64,000 nt of DNA, taken from positions 1,302,001 to 1,366,000 of the forward strand of contig NZ_CP017641.1 in assembly GCF_001983935.1 (NCBI RefSeq). Direction: 5' to 3'. Numbering within the stretch: position 1 is the stretch's first letter; the number at the start of each line of letters is the position of its first letter. The notes beneath the pieces are model-generated. The model was not told the DNA's origin. It saw only the letters and a list, made by a program, of their open reading frames with translations, and ran no database searches. This DNA is from Fuerstiella marisgermanici. GTDB lineage: Bacteria > Planctomycetota > Planctomycetia > Planctomycetales > Planctomycetaceae. Shown piece after piece: positions 17,672 through 26,581 of this stretch. The position numbers were made by a program, and so were the translations under genes.

Positions 17672-18841
17672 CTACCACTTCTGCCACGCTGAATCCGCCG
17701 CTGCGCTGTCCAGACATCTTGTCATGAATCTTACGCCGGCCACGCCGTCCGCCACCGACGGATACAGCGACTTCGAACGATCGAAACTTTCGCCCGCGTC
17801 GACTCGCCGCATGTCTTCAAACGCGTTGCGATACACATTCGCAAACGCTTCAAAAAACGCCTCGGGATGTCCGCCCGGTAGTCGGCAGGCGGCGATGGCG
17901 TCGGGCGAAGCGTAGCTGGAGTTAGGATCGCGTTCGTAGATTTTCGTGGGCTGCCCGAGTGCCCTCACAAACATCTGATTCGGTTCTTCCTGCCGCCAGG
18001 TCAGCGCGGCTTTGGTGCCGTCGACTTCGATCGACAGATCGTTTTGTCGGCCGTGAGTCATCTGACTCCATGTGATCATGCCGGTGGCTCCCTGATCGAA
18101 TCGAACAAGCGAGTGGCCGTAGTCGTCTAATTCGTGGTGACGAGAATACGACTGCATGTTGCTTAGCAGTGCCTCAGGATGCAGCCCGGTGACAAAGCTG
18201 GCCAGGTGAAAAGCATGAGTTCCCACGTCGCCGAGTGAGCCGGCTCGACCATTTTTCAGCGGGTCCGATTTCCATGCACCGCGAGCCTGTTCTGCCTGCG
18301 GGTCCATGCCGTGCATCCAGCCCTGAACGTAGGTGGCTCGCACGGCGATGATTTCGCCCAGTTCGCCATTGGCGATCATTTCTCTCGCCTGCCGCATCAG
18401 TGGGTAGCCCGAATAGTTGTGCGTCAACGCAAAGACGCGTCCGGTTGTTTCGACCGTGTCCAGCATGCGCTGAGCGTCATCAAGGTTGGTGGTCATCGGT
18501 TTGTCGCACACGGCATGAAAACCGGCCTCCATCGCTGCGCAGGCGATGTCGCAATGGGTGAAGTTTGGCGTCGCGATGGATACGAAGTTCACTCGCCTAT
18601 CAGCGGGCAATTTGCTTTCCGCGTCCAGCAGTTCCTGGTAAGAACCGTACGCTCGATCTGGAGCGATTCCAAAGGCTGCAGCCGCTGCCTTCGACTTGTC
18701 TGGATTGGAAGACAAAGCTCCCGCAACCAGTTCAGCCTGACGATCGAGAGTCGCTGCCGTGGCGTGAACCTTGCCAATAAAGCCCGCTCCGCCACCACCG
18801 ATAAGAGCCATACGGAGTGGTTGATTTGGTGCATTGGACAT
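17672..18841 (-). CDS. Gfo/Idh/MocA family oxidoreductase
   Basis: This 389-aa NAD(P)-dependent sugar-type oxidoreductase has an N-terminal Rossmann fold (MALIGGGGAGFIGKVHA), then FVSIATPNFTHCDIA and the family catalytic lysine in AVCDKPMT. The C-terminal alpha/beta domain has GSLGDVGTHAFHLASFVTG, where the conserved Asp and His lie. Planctomycetes carry many paralogues of unknown substrate, likely acting on inositols or glycan-derived sugars. No signal peptide is present, so it is probably cytoplasmic. It is convergent with the DUF420 gene and has no operon partner. Confidence 0.92.
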   Translation of the reverse strand: MSNAPNQPLRMALIGGGGAGFIGKVHATAATLDRQAELVAGALSSNPDKSKAAAAAFGIAPDRAYGSYQELLDAESKLPADRRVNFVSIATPNFTHCDIACAAMEAGFHAVCDKPMTTNLDDAQRMLDTVETTGRVFALTHNYSGYPLMRQAREMIANGELGEIIAVRATYVQGWMHGMDPQAEQARGAWKSDPLKNGRAGSLGDVGTHAFHLASFVTGLHPEALLSNMQSYSRHHELDDYGHSLVRFDQGATGMITWSQMTHGRQNDLSIEVDGTKAALTWRQEEPNQMFVRALGQPTKIYERDPNSSYASPDAIAACRLPGGHPEAFFEAFANVYRNAFEDMRRVDAGESFDRSKSLYPSVADGVAGVRFMTRCLDSAAADSAWQKW

Positions 18842-19014
18842 GGATGCGTGATATCCTGAAAGTGTGTTGTTTAGTGTCAGTGCAGGCGCAGAAATCGCAT
18901 GCTAGCAACATGACAGAAAACTGCGAATTGACTCGTGCGGCTCGTAGCCGACGTCAACGGGTGACGCGGTGAAGTCGACACGTTCGCAAACCAGCGTAAC
19001 GTGGTGCAATGGAT

Positions 19015-20031
19015 TTAGATGACCCAATCCGCGGAAACGCCTTCCGCAGCTTTTGTTACGCCACGGCGCACACCATTCATGGCCGCTCGGTCCGCGTTTG
19101 TGATTTCCACCGTGGATTGGCTGAGCTGCCGAATGCGGTCCCAAACGCTCTGGTAGCAGTAAAGGAATTCGGGCCGCTCTTCGTGTTCGCTTAACGACAT
19201 CGCAATCCGTTCGATCGGTGTCGCGGTGAGACGCTTTTGTAGATCGGTGATTGAGTTTTGTTTGTCATCGGTTGCGGCATGAGTCGCCTCAATCGCCTGC
19301 AGGAATGCGGCGACCAGCACCATTCGACTGGAACGTAGTTTTAAATTCACTTCGGCACACTTCAGCGGTTCCGTCGCATGCAACCATGTGGCTCGAGCTC
19401 GAATGCTGCGCCAGTAGCGTTGCACGTCCTGCCACAGCCAGTGAAACACGCCGGCTTCGGCAAACTGATCCGCGATTCGCGTTTCTGCGTACCAGTTCAG
19501 CAGGTCGAGCTGAAGGTTTTGACAAGAGGAATGCCCGGTGACCGGCTGTGCGTCCAGCAGCAACTGCATGCGCTGCCCGTAAGTTGTGACGTCCTCGTTG
19601 ACGATGCCGCGAACTTCTGGATCAATCAGCTTTCGCCACGAAACGCAACTTGAAAAGACACCGCCAGGCTTCGGTCGCTTCAGCGATTCGTCTGCAGCTA
19701 ACGTTTTCAGCTGGTGCCAAACCTGATCGTAGATGGCGCGTCTGGCGTCTTCAGCAATTTCGACGCTGCGGTCGTCCAGCACAATCAGTACGTCCAGATC
19801 CGAACCTGAGTGTGCTTCCATGCGGCTTAACGAACCGGAAATGGCGACGGTCGCCACCTGGTCCGGCAATGGATTCTTTGCCAACGCCGTTTGCAATTGC
19901 GAAATGCGGTTGCGTGAATAGTCCCAGGCCGTGGCGAGCAGCGGAAATTCTGTGGCCAGGTACGGAAACGTTCGTTGCTGTGCCCAGTCGCATGTTGCAA
20001 TCGATTGTTCAACGGAATCCGGATTCGTCAC
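19015..20031 (-). CDS. Nucleotidyltransferase-domain protein
   Basis: The frame is open from a GTG at 20106, but the GTG at 20031 is a better start: AAAGG precedes it, and the longer form would begin directly beside a perfect dyad. The protein of about 338 aa carries the pol-beta-type nucleotidyltransferase motif AISGSLSRMEAHSGSDLDVL, i.e. GS followed by the DxD metal pair, near residue 65. The remaining two thirds is helical, with the pattern of a DUF294/GlnD-like substrate-binding region (SCQNLQLDLLNWYAETRIAD). Such proteins attach nucleotides to proteins or small molecules; the target is unknown. No antitoxin-like or HEPN gene is adjacent. Confidence 0.78.
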   Translation of the reverse strand: MTNPDSVEQSIATCDWAQQRTFPYLATEFPLLATAWDYSRNRISQLQTALAKNPLPDQVATVAISGSLSRMEAHSGSDLDVLIVLDDRSVEIAEDARRAIYDQVWHQLKTLAADESLKRPKPGGVFSSCVSWRKLIDPEVRGIVNEDVTTYGQRMQLLLDAQPVTGHSSCQNLQLDLLNWYAETRIADQFAEAGVFHWLWQDVQRYWRSIRARATWLHATEPLKCAEVNLKLRSSRMVLVAAFLQAIEATHAATDDKQNSITDLQKRLTATPIERIAMSLSEHEERPEFLYCYQSVWDRIRQLSQSTVEITNADRAAMNGVRRGVTKAAEGVSADWVI

Positions 20032-20107
20032 GAGCTGCCTTTGTTTTGGGGCGTGCCTGATAGCCTTCCGGGAGACGAATCGGGTATGCTGGTGGCGACG
20101 CCCCACA

Positions 20108-20137
20108 TTATTCTACGGTTATTCAACCGTAGAATAA
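20108..20137. promoter_or_regulatory. Perfect 13-bp inverted repeat between divergent genes
   Basis: TTATTCTACGGTT at 20108-20120 and its exact complement at 20125-20137 flank a 4-nt loop (ATTC). It lies in the shared upstream region of the nucleotidyltransferase gene (minus) and the WD40 gene (plus). It could be an operator for a dimeric regulator or an RNA hairpin in either leader. The arms are AT-rich at the ends and there is no U-tract, so a terminator is less likely. Confidence 0.7.
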
Positions 20138-20189
20138 CGACCTCCCGCCCAGTTCCCCGCCCGCCACGCTTGCCTGAAAGAGAATTTCG

Positions 20190-21182
20190 ATGGATGTCAC
20201 CAAGACTCACGTCGCGACTGACTTGAAGCACGACAGCCCCCTGATTTCGTGCCGGTTCGATCCGTCCGGAAAGTTCGCCTTTGTGGGGGCTCAGGATTAC
20301 AACGTCTGGCGGTTCGAAATTGCATCGGGCAATAAGGTGGCCTATCCGACGGACGCCTGGGTGAGATCGTTGGCGTTTAGCACCGACGGCAGCAAGTTGT
20401 TCACCGGCGGCTACGATGGTCGTTTGATCGCCTGGGACGCGCATGCGGAAAAGCCGGAACCCCTTTACGCGATCGAAGCTCATAAAGGCTGGATTCGAGC
20501 CATCGACGTTAGCCCGGACGGAACGCTACTCGCGTCAGTCGGAAACGACCTTGTTGTGCGTTTATGGAGCACGTCGGATGGCAAGCTCGTGCGTGAAATG
20601 AAGGGCCACGAATCTCATGTTTACAATGTCCGCTTTCATCCTTCGGGCGAGCACCTCGCGACCGGCGATTTGATGTGTCACCTGATTCATTGGGACGTTG
20701 CCTCCGGCAAGAAAATGCGGACGTGGCAGGCTGAATCGTTACAGATCTACGACAAGACATTTGTGGCCACGATCGGTGGATTTCGCGGCATGGAATTTTC
20801 CGCCGACGGCAGCGAAGTTTTGTGCAGTGGTATCACGAATGTCACGAACGCGTTTGCAGGAATCGGCAATCCGTCTGTTGTGGCGTTCGATTGGGAATCG
20901 GGTAAGCAGACGACGGAACATCTTTCGAAGGGAAAACTTCAGGGGGTCGCGTGGGGCCTGGCCGTTCATCCGGATGGAACTCGGATAGCCGCTACCGGCG
21001 GACGTGGTGGCTACCTGTTGTTCTGGAAGCCGAAAGAAGTGAACGAGTTTCACAATACAAAGATGCCCAACGACGCGATGGACCTGGACATCAGCAGCGA
21101 CGGGCTGCACTTACTGACTGCTCATTACAACAGCCATGCTTATGTGAGTCTCATGGACGCCAAAAAGAAGCCAGCGGGATAA
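20190..21182 (+). CDS. WD40-repeat protein
   Basis: This 330-aa protein is built of WD40 repeats. I count about seven blade-like units with the usual GH...SPDG...LASVGND...VRLW signature, the clearest being HKGWIRAIDVSPDG, ASVGNDLVVRLW and HESHVYNVRFHPSGEHL. It therefore folds as a beta-propeller scaffold for protein-protein contacts. No signal peptide or membrane segment is visible, so it should be cytoplasmic. No partner is apparent; the next gene encodes an exported arylsulfotransferase-like protein. Confidence 0.9.
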   Translation: MDVTKTHVATDLKHDSPLISCRFDPSGKFAFVGAQDYNVWRFEIASGNKVAYPTDAWVRSLAFSTDGSKLFTGGYDGRLIAWDAHAEKPEPLYAIEAHKGWIRAIDVSPDGTLLASVGNDLVVRLWSTSDGKLVREMKGHESHVYNVRFHPSGEHLATGDLMCHLIHWDVASGKKMRTWQAESLQIYDKTFVATIGGFRGMEFSADGSEVLCSGITNVTNAFAGIGNPSVVAFDWESGKQTTEHLSKGKLQGVAWGLAVHPDGTRIAATGGRGGYLLFWKPKEVNEFHNTKMPNDAMDLDISSDGLHLLTAHYNSHAYVSLMDAKKKPAG

Positions 21183-21276
21183 CGCTGGCTCAGGTTTCCT
21201 GCCGTACAGGGGCCTTCCAGCGGCGCCACACACACTCCTTCTTTCCGAGTCCGGTATTCGTACCCACGCTTTCCTG

Positions 21277-22677
21277 ATGAAGCAAAATTCGATGCAACGA
21301 TTTGTGATCATTGTCGCGTGTTGTTTTGTGATGAATTTCGCGGGCGCGTACGCTCAGCCGATCAAACGGGGCGTGGTTCGGAAAACTGATCAGGCAAGCC
21401 TCGGCTATACGCTTATCGCGCCGTTCGGCGGGCAGGAAACGTTTCTGATCGATATCGACGGTAACGTCGTTCATTCGTGGACCACAGAACGTAAACCGAG
21501 CCAGGCCGCCTATCTTCTGGAAGACGGCAGTTTGCTACGGACGGCAAAGATCCCGAACGAATCCTTTAATGTTCCAGGCGGCCCGGCGGGTGGCATTCAG
21601 AAGTTTGACTGGGACGGAAACCTGACATGGGACTATGTAGTCTCCGACGATCGACGGCATTCGCATCATGACATCGAACCCCTACCCAATGGCAACGTCC
21701 TGGTCGTGGCTTGGGAAGTGAAGACGAAAGCTGAAGCCATCGAGGCCGGTCGCGATCCCGCGAAAATTAGCGACGGTGTGCTGTGGCCCGAGGTTGTGTT
21801 GGAGATCAAGCCGATCGGAAAAACCGGGGGCGAAGTCGTTTGGGAATGGTGTCTGTGGGATCACCTGGTGCAGTCGTTTGATAAGTCGAAACAGAACTTC
21901 GGCCAGCCGGCAGACCATCCGGAATTAATTGACCTTAACTACATCGAACGCCCAATTGCCGATTGGATCCATGCGAATTCAATCGACTACAACCCACAGC
22001 TTGACCAGATCCTCCTGTGTGGTCGCACGTTCGACGAAGTCTGGGTGATTGATCACAGCACAACAACCGCTGAAGCGGCCAGTCATTCCGGCGGGCGTTA
22101 TGGCAAGGGAGGTGACTTGCTGTATCGCTGGGGAAATCCGTTCGCGTACTTTGCAGGCACGCCGTTCGACCAGGTCCTGTTTGGTCACCATGATCCTCAC
22201 TGGATTCAGCCCGGCTTGCCCGGTGCCGGCAACATATTGATTTTCAATAATGGCAGCGATCGTGACCAGCGAGCGTTCTCAACGGTCGACGAAATTGTTC
22301 CGCCAATCAAGTCAGCCGGCAGCTATGCTCGCGATCCAAACGCGCCGTTTGGTCCAGCGAAGATGCACTGGACGTATAAGGATCCGGCGAATCTGTATTC
22401 GCCACGAGTTTCGGGAGCCCAACGAATGCCGAACGGAAACACCCTGATTTGTTCCGGCGAAACTGGCCACGTCTTTGAAGTGACACCCGCAGGCGACGTG
22501 GTCTGGGATCTGTGGAACAAGCTTGGCGCAACAGAAGCGGAACTAGTGCACGCGGCAACGGCCGCGACGGGGGCTCCACCGGGACCGCTCGGTGGAGTGG
22601 CCATGTTTCGAGCGACAAGATACGCACCGGACTACCCGGCGTTTCGAGGTCGGACGCTGAAGCCTCTGAAACAGTAG
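21277..22677 (+). CDS. Arylsulfotransferase (ASST)-like exported protein
   Basis: This 466-aa protein starts with a signal peptide (QRFVIIVACCFVMNFAGAYA) and continues as a beta-propeller typical of ASST-type sulfotransferases: TFLIDIDGNVVHSW, the repeated HHDIEPLPNGNVLVV, WIHANSIDYNP, FGHHDPHWIQPG and RMPNGNTLICSGETGHVFEV. The histidines in these motifs correspond to the family's catalytic region. ASST enzymes move sulfate between phenolic compounds without PAPS. The in-frame ATG at 21292 is an alternative start that keeps the signal peptide. It is convergent with the ATP sulfurylase gene, and a strong terminator separates them. Confidence 0.85.
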   Translation: MKQNSMQRFVIIVACCFVMNFAGAYAQPIKRGVVRKTDQASLGYTLIAPFGGQETFLIDIDGNVVHSWTTERKPSQAAYLLEDGSLLRTAKIPNESFNVPGGPAGGIQKFDWDGNLTWDYVVSDDRRHSHHDIEPLPNGNVLVVAWEVKTKAEAIEAGRDPAKISDGVLWPEVVLEIKPIGKTGGEVVWEWCLWDHLVQSFDKSKQNFGQPADHPELIDLNYIERPIADWIHANSIDYNPQLDQILLCGRTFDEVWVIDHSTTTAEAASHSGGRYGKGGDLLYRWGNPFAYFAGTPFDQVLFGHHDPHWIQPGLPGAGNILIFNNGSDRDQRAFSTVDEIVPPIKSAGSYARDPNAPFGPAKMHWTYKDPANLYSPRVSGAQRMPNGNTLICSGETGHVFEVTPAGDVVWDLWNKLGATEAELVHAATAATGAPPGPLGGVAMFRATRYAPDYPAFRGRTLKPLKQ

Positions 22678-22707
22678 CAGATGCAGAGGGCAATGGCGGG
22701 ACACGAA

Positions 22708-22740
22708 AGAAGCTCAGCTTTGTGACAAAGCTGAGCTTCT
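22708..22740. terminator. Bidirectional terminator hairpin
   Basis: A perfect 15-bp stem (arms 22708-22722 and 22726-22740) closes a 3-nt loop between the convergent arylsulfotransferase and ATP sulfurylase genes. The core arm is AAGCTCAGCTTTG. The stem ends in short A/T tracts in both directions, as expected for a shared terminator. Confidence 0.85.
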
Positions 22741-22803
22741 GGTTCGATCGCTTAAACGTGCGTTGTGCAACCAGCGGACTTACGGCGCTGGCTTGTCAAT
22801 TCG

Positions 22804-24063
22804 CTACGCCTGCTTCATGGCAGCGGCCAGAATTTCTGACGTGCTTTCTCGCATGATACGAGGATCAACAAGCTCGCCTTTCTGCAAAGTCGCTCGAACA
22901 TCTTTGCCGGAGATGAAGACTGGCTTTTCGTCCTTGTGGTTTTCCATCAGGTCGACTCGGCCCATTCCTTCGTAGAAGGCCGCGAAACCAACTTTGATCG
23001 GCGTGATTTTTAGATCGCCGTTCAGGTTTTCGAAGATTTCCTGAGCATCGAAGTCGCCCCAGATGGCAGTGCCGTCTTCGTAAGGAGCGTCTGCGTGTTT
23101 GCGGCCAATCACGATGTGCGTGTAGCCCATGTTCTGACGGTAGATGCCGTGCATGACGGCTTCCTTTGGTCCGCCGTAGAACATTTTGATGTCCAGACCC
23201 AGCAGCAGAACTCGGTCCGGCACGCTGTCGTCGCGGCTGCCCCAGAGTTCCGGATCGCTGTCGCCTTCGCCCATGCCGCGACCGTCGATCAGCTTTTCGT
23301 AAGTCTGCATGCGGATTTCCGCACTGACGTCGTCGCCTTTGGTTTCACCGATCAGCGGATTCAGCACGGCTCCGGCATTTTTGCCAGCCTTCAGCAGCGA
23401 TTCGAGGCCGTACACCAAAGCGTACTCGTGAGCTCGATGCAGCGGGTTGCGAGTCTGGAAAGCGACAACGGCATCCCAGCCGGTTTCCGCCAGCTTGGCT
23501 CGTACTTCGCGTGGCGTCAGCGCGTACTTGCCGAAGTTTGGGTTCTTCGGTTGTGGCAGAGCCTTCAGTTCGCCGCCGATCAGATGAGTCATCTTTTCGT
23601 CGTTGACCATCACCATCTTGCCGCCTGGATGATCGGTGCGGTCAGTCAGGTAGACGCTCTTGATGTACTTCGGCTTGTCCCACGGATACACGTCGCTAAC
23701 GTCAACAGTCGCAACGATTTCGCCATCGGGGTTCGTCAAAGCAACCTCCTGGCCTGCTTTGATCTGTCCGGCCAACGCTTCATCCACGGGGAAGGCCAGT
23801 GGAATGGTCCAGGCGTACTTGGCACCCTGGGAATCGATGGTTGAATCATCCAGCACCTGATTCCACTGCTGTGAATTCATCGGGCCGGTAAGTGGGCTTA
23901 GAGTTCCATCGCCGATGCGGTACACGGTAGACAGATCAGCTGCGGAAACAGGAACCTTTGTCAGGCCTTCGGCTTCCTGCAGGAAAGCAGCTTTTTCGTT
24001 TTCAGAGACGGTACAACAAACGGGTTCTGACAGACCTCCGTGAGGAACAATCAGTTCGGACAT
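22804..24063 (-). CDS. sat: Sulfate adenylyltransferase (ATP sulfurylase)
   Basis: Sat makes adenosine 5'-phosphosulfate from ATP and sulfate, the first step of sulfate activation. The start at 24063 ([10 protein letters not shown]) fits the family; an in-frame upstream start at 24141 adds 26 residues without similarity. The 419-aa protein has the N-terminal PUA-like domain with PLTGPM, and the catalytic domain with the active-site loop [24 protein letters not shown], the GPKEAVMH stretch and the second loop [11 protein letters not shown]. No APS kinase domain is fused at the C-terminus, so this is the single-domain form. It stands opposite the arylsulfotransferase gene. Confidence 0.95.
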   Translation of the reverse strand: MSELIVPHGGLSEPVCCTVSENEKAAFLQEAEGLTKVPVSAADLSTVYRIGDGTLSPLTGPMNSQQWNQVLDDSTIDSQGAKYAWTIPLAFPVDEALAGQIKAGQEVALTNPDGEIVATVDVSDVYPWDKPKYIKSVYLTDRTDHPGGKMVMVNDEKMTHLIGGELKALPQPKNPNFGKYALTPREVRAKLAETGWDAVVAFQTRNPLHRAHEYALVYGLESLLKAGKNAGAVLNPLIGETKGDDVSAEIRMQTYEKLIDGRGMGEGDSDPELWGSRDDSVPDRVLLLGLDIKMFYGGPKEAVMHGIYRQNMGYTHIVIGRKHADAPYEDGTAIWGDFDAQEIFENLNGDLKITPIKVGFAAFYEGMGRVDLMENHKDEKPVFISGKDVRATLQKGELVDPRIMRESTSEILAAAMKQA

Positions 24064-24719
24064 TCGGGATGACTTTCTGAGGACGGAACGGAAACGGACG
24101 CCGAAACAGGCCGTGGCAACGACCACGCGACCGCAAAACACTACGTTTGATCGGCTCTTAAGCGGCAGACACTAGGAAAACAGCATCCCGTCGTCAAGAA
24201 GTTCCTGCCATGGGGAAGAGTGGTGTGCGTTTGTACTCAGAATCGGGGAATTTTGGCCTATAAAGGCGTCAGAACGGGTTGCTTCCCCGGCGATATCGCA
24301 CTCCACCGGCGGCATGCTGATTCGGCGGGTTATTCCGATTCTGCGGAATGTGGTGATTGTTTCGCCGCCCGGATGCCGATGAAACTCTGCGTGAGCGACC
24401 GCTCGCACAGACCACAATGAAATCAATCCTGCGGATCGGCTTTCGGCCCGCTTGGAGTGCGGCGTAACGGTTCGGTAGACGGCAATCGTGACGGCAGCAC
24501 CTGAGCTTAAACACGCAGCATCTGCCGACGACCTGTGAGTGTCTGACGCAGAGTGGATTTACGACGAACTCGGCCTTGCGAACCAAAATTGTTTCCGGGG
24601 GCGACCAGGACAACGTTGAGTTGTCAGTTCTGGTTCGCAAGCCGGGTCCTCGTCAATTTCCCAGCCGTCAGGTATCTGAAACCATCCAGCTCGGATTCAT
24701 TGAAAAACGGAGAGAACCG
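24064..24719. other. Intergenic region, 656 bases
   Basis: This long gap lies between sat (minus) and the small Tyr-rich protein gene (plus), so it carries two divergent promoters. I see a 6-bp dyad ATTCCG/CGGAAT (24332-24349) and a TATAAA box at 24259-24264, but no convincing -35 partner. A minus-strand frame at 24172-24426 has no protein-like composition. No RNA gene is recognisable. Confidence 0.45.
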
Positions 24720-25010
24720 ATGATGAAACGATTTCTGATGGTCACCATGCTGGCCATGGCGACCTTCGTCACCTTTAGCAGCGACGCAGAAGCCGCGCCA
24801 CCAAATCAGCCGGCCAACTGGCAGCGATTTTATCATTATCCGTACGTGTACTATCCACACTCGTTCCGCAAGCCGCAGCAAAGCAACAGCTTGTACTACA
24901 AGTATTCACCGGAAATGCGAATCCCGGTCTACAACAAGGCATGGTACAACTTTTACCCAACGGAAAAGCCGTACCATAGCGGACACCACTTCATCCTGGA
25001 CGTCTTCTAA
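24720..25010 (+). CDS. Small exported Tyr/Pro-rich protein
   Basis: The start is the ATG at 24720, just after GGAGAG at 24709-24714; earlier in-frame starts add nothing protein-like. The 96-aa product begins with a signal peptide (MMKRFLMVTMLAMATFVTFS, cut near DAEA). The mature part of about 70 residues is dominated by Tyr, His, Pro and Asn: WQRFYHYPYVYYPHSFRKP, then SLYYKYSPEMRIPVYNKAWY. Comparable small secreted Tyr-rich proteins occur in planctomycetes, often annotated only as hypothetical. A role in the surface layer or envelope is a guess. A terminator follows directly. Confidence 0.78.
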   Translation: MMKRFLMVTMLAMATFVTFSSDAEAAPPNQPANWQRFYHYPYVYYPHSFRKPQQSNSLYYKYSPEMRIPVYNKAWYNFYPTEKPYHSGHHFILDVF

Positions 25011-25043
25011 GAAGACGCAACTCAGGCACCACGTGGACAACTT

Positions 25044-25075
25044 AGAAGCCCGGCTTTTTCAAAAGCCAGGCTTCT
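25044..25075. terminator. Terminator hairpin
   Basis: A 15-bp stem with one mismatch (arms 25044-25058 and 25061-25075) ends in a T-rich run. It sits 33 bases after the small Tyr-rich gene and before the convergent thioredoxin-like gene, so it probably terminates both. Confidence 0.82.
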
Positions 25076-25103
25076 TTGCGTTCCGTGTTTCGACGAATGC
25101 GAG

Positions 25104-25694
25104 CTACACCGCCGACTGTCCCGTAAAGTAATCCGGCTCCGCGCCTGCCTTCCACTTGATGTTGCATCCGATGCTGGGCATTTGTTCCGTAGGCACGTTT
25201 TTGCCGCTTAGCACGGCATCGCAGGCGGCTTTCAGGTCTTCGCCCGTGATCGGCGTGTCGCCACCCGGACGGCTGGAATCGAATTGACCGCGATACACCA
25301 GGCTGTGATCTTTGTCGAACAGAAAGAAGTCAGGCGTGCAGGCTGCTCGATAAGCCTTTGCGACGGATTGATCGGCATCGTACAGATACGGGAAGTTGTA
25401 CCCGGCCGATGCCGCTTCCTGCTTCATTTCTTCCGGTCCGTCCTGAGGATATCCTTCGACATCGTTTGAGCTGATGCCGACGACCGCCAGCCCTTTTGCC
25501 TGGTACTCGTCCGCAAATGCTGCCAGTGCACTGCGAAGATGCACAACAAATGGACAGTGGTTGCACATAAAAATCACCAGCAGCGGCTTGCCGGCGAAGT
25601 CCGATCGTGACACCGATTTGTCATCGACGTTTTGAAGAGAAAAGTCCGGCGCGCTGGTGCCGAGACTTAGCATCGTGGAAGCTGTTTTGACCAT
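25104..25694 (-). CDS. Thioredoxin-like (redoxin/AhpC-TSA) protein
   Basis: This 196-aa thioredoxin-fold protein has MLSLGTSAPDFSLQNVDDK at the start and a CxxC active site MCNHCPFV, with C44 and C47. The Pro of the cis loop is in RAACTPDFFLF. The pattern, including YPYLYDADQSVAKAY, resembles the redoxin family annotated as 'thioredoxin family protein' across planctomycetes; CNHC in place of CGPC or CPHC is a family variant. No signal peptide is seen, so a cytoplasmic thiol reductase or peroxidase role is most likely. It lies upstream of nothing in its direction, with coaD 25 bases before it on the same strand. Confidence 0.88.
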   Translation of the reverse strand: MVKTASTMLSLGTSAPDFSLQNVDDKSVSRSDFAGKPLLVIFMCNHCPFVVHLRSALAAFADEYQAKGLAVVGISSNDVEGYPQDGPEEMKQEAASAGYNFPYLYDADQSVAKAYRAACTPDFFLFDKDHSLVYRGQFDSSRPGGDTPITGEDLKAACDAVLSGKNVPTEQMPSIGCNIKWKAGAEPDYFTGQSAV

Positions 25695-25719
25695 TGTTCG
25701 TATTCTTTCCGTGGTGGGT

Positions 25720-26235
25720 TTACGTTTTATTTAAGCGAGACAGCAGCGGGGCGATGATGACCTCCGGGACGAAGTCCTTCAATCGTTCGCTCACGTTTCC
25801 TTCTGCCATCCGGGCGATTTGCTTAATCAGCGAACTGGATACGTGGTTGTAGTGTTCGCTTGACATCAGGAACACCGACTCGATCTCAGCGTCGAGTACG
25901 CGGTTGGCCAGCGACATGGTGAATTCCGCGTCGATGTCCGTCAAACTGCGAACGCCACGCAGCAGAATGCGGCTGCCGCACTTTCGCACAAATTCTACTG
26001 CGAGCCCCTCGAATGTTGTGACTTCGACGTTGTCCAGATGCTGCACAGCAGCCCGCGATAACTCGATACGCAACTGGGGTTCAAACAGCGGGTCTTTGTC
26101 GGGATTGATCCCGATCCCGACGGTCAGCTTTTCGAACATCCGCGCGCCACGCTCGATAATATCAAGATGGCCCAGCGTAAGAGGATCGAAGCTTCCGACG
26201 TAGACGGCGTGCGACGGACGAGTGGATTCGCTCAT
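25720..26235 (-). CDS. coaD: Phosphopantetheine adenylyltransferase
   Basis: CoaD makes dephospho-CoA from 4'-phosphopantetheine and ATP. I place the start at 26235 (MSESTRPSHAVYVGSFDP); the in-frame upstream extension to 26346 has no family similarity. The 171-aa protein carries the nucleotidyltransferase motif GSFDPLTLGHLDII, then RGVRSLTDIDAEF and the C-terminal SSSLIKQIARMAEG, matching the ISSTxVR-type motif. Its length is normal. It is 25 bases upstream of the thioredoxin-like gene on the same strand, so the two may share a message. Confidence 0.94.
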   Translation of the reverse strand: MSESTRPSHAVYVGSFDPLTLGHLDIIERGARMFEKLTVGIGINPDKDPLFEPQLRIELSRAAVQHLDNVEVTTFEGLAVEFVRKCGSRILLRGVRSLTDIDAEFTMSLANRVLDAEIESVFLMSSEHYNHVSSSLIKQIARMAEGNVSERLKDFVPEVIIAPLLSRLNKT

Positions 26236-26581
26236 GGATGGCTTTCCGGAACCTGGATGCGTTTGACTTCGGCTGATTCTCGAAACGCAGGCAGCCGTGG
26301 CAATCGAACGGAACGGCAAGGTGCTAATTTGGCAGGGAATTCGCACCGGATGCCGGTCGCTCCCACAGGCTGGTGTCGTACGTAAAACATTTGACCTGAG
26401 AGGTTTACGTGAAATATTCGGTTCTGGCTGGTCGAATCGCCAGAAGCGGCACGGTCTGTGCTGAGGCAGAGAGTGACGTAATGTTTATTGGAGTGAGCTG
26501 AAAGGCAGGGCGAATTTTCCTGCCGCTCGCGAGAACAGAGTTGAATTAACGGTCGTGGCGCTGAAGTTGGAGTCTATCTGA
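26236..26581. other. Intergenic region upstream of small heat-shock genes
   Basis: This 346-base divergent gap lies between coaD (minus) and the first Hsp20 gene (plus). A candidate promoter is annotated separately. I looked for a CIRCE element (TTAGCACTC dyad) and did not find one. Confidence 0.5.
26391..26420 (+). promoter_or_regulatory. Possible promoter of the small heat-shock pair
   Basis: TTGACC at 26391-26396 is followed after 18 bases by TATTCG (26415-26420), a weak sigma-70-like pair, about 160 bases upstream of the first Hsp20 start. It overlaps an imperfect dyad ACGTAAAAC...GTTTACGT (26380-26410) that could be an operator. Both are weak on their own. Confidence 0.3.

Noticed and set aside
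24172-24426. Short open frame in the long gap before the Tyr-rich protein
   Set aside because: It has no signal, ribosome site or family pattern, and its composition is not protein-like.
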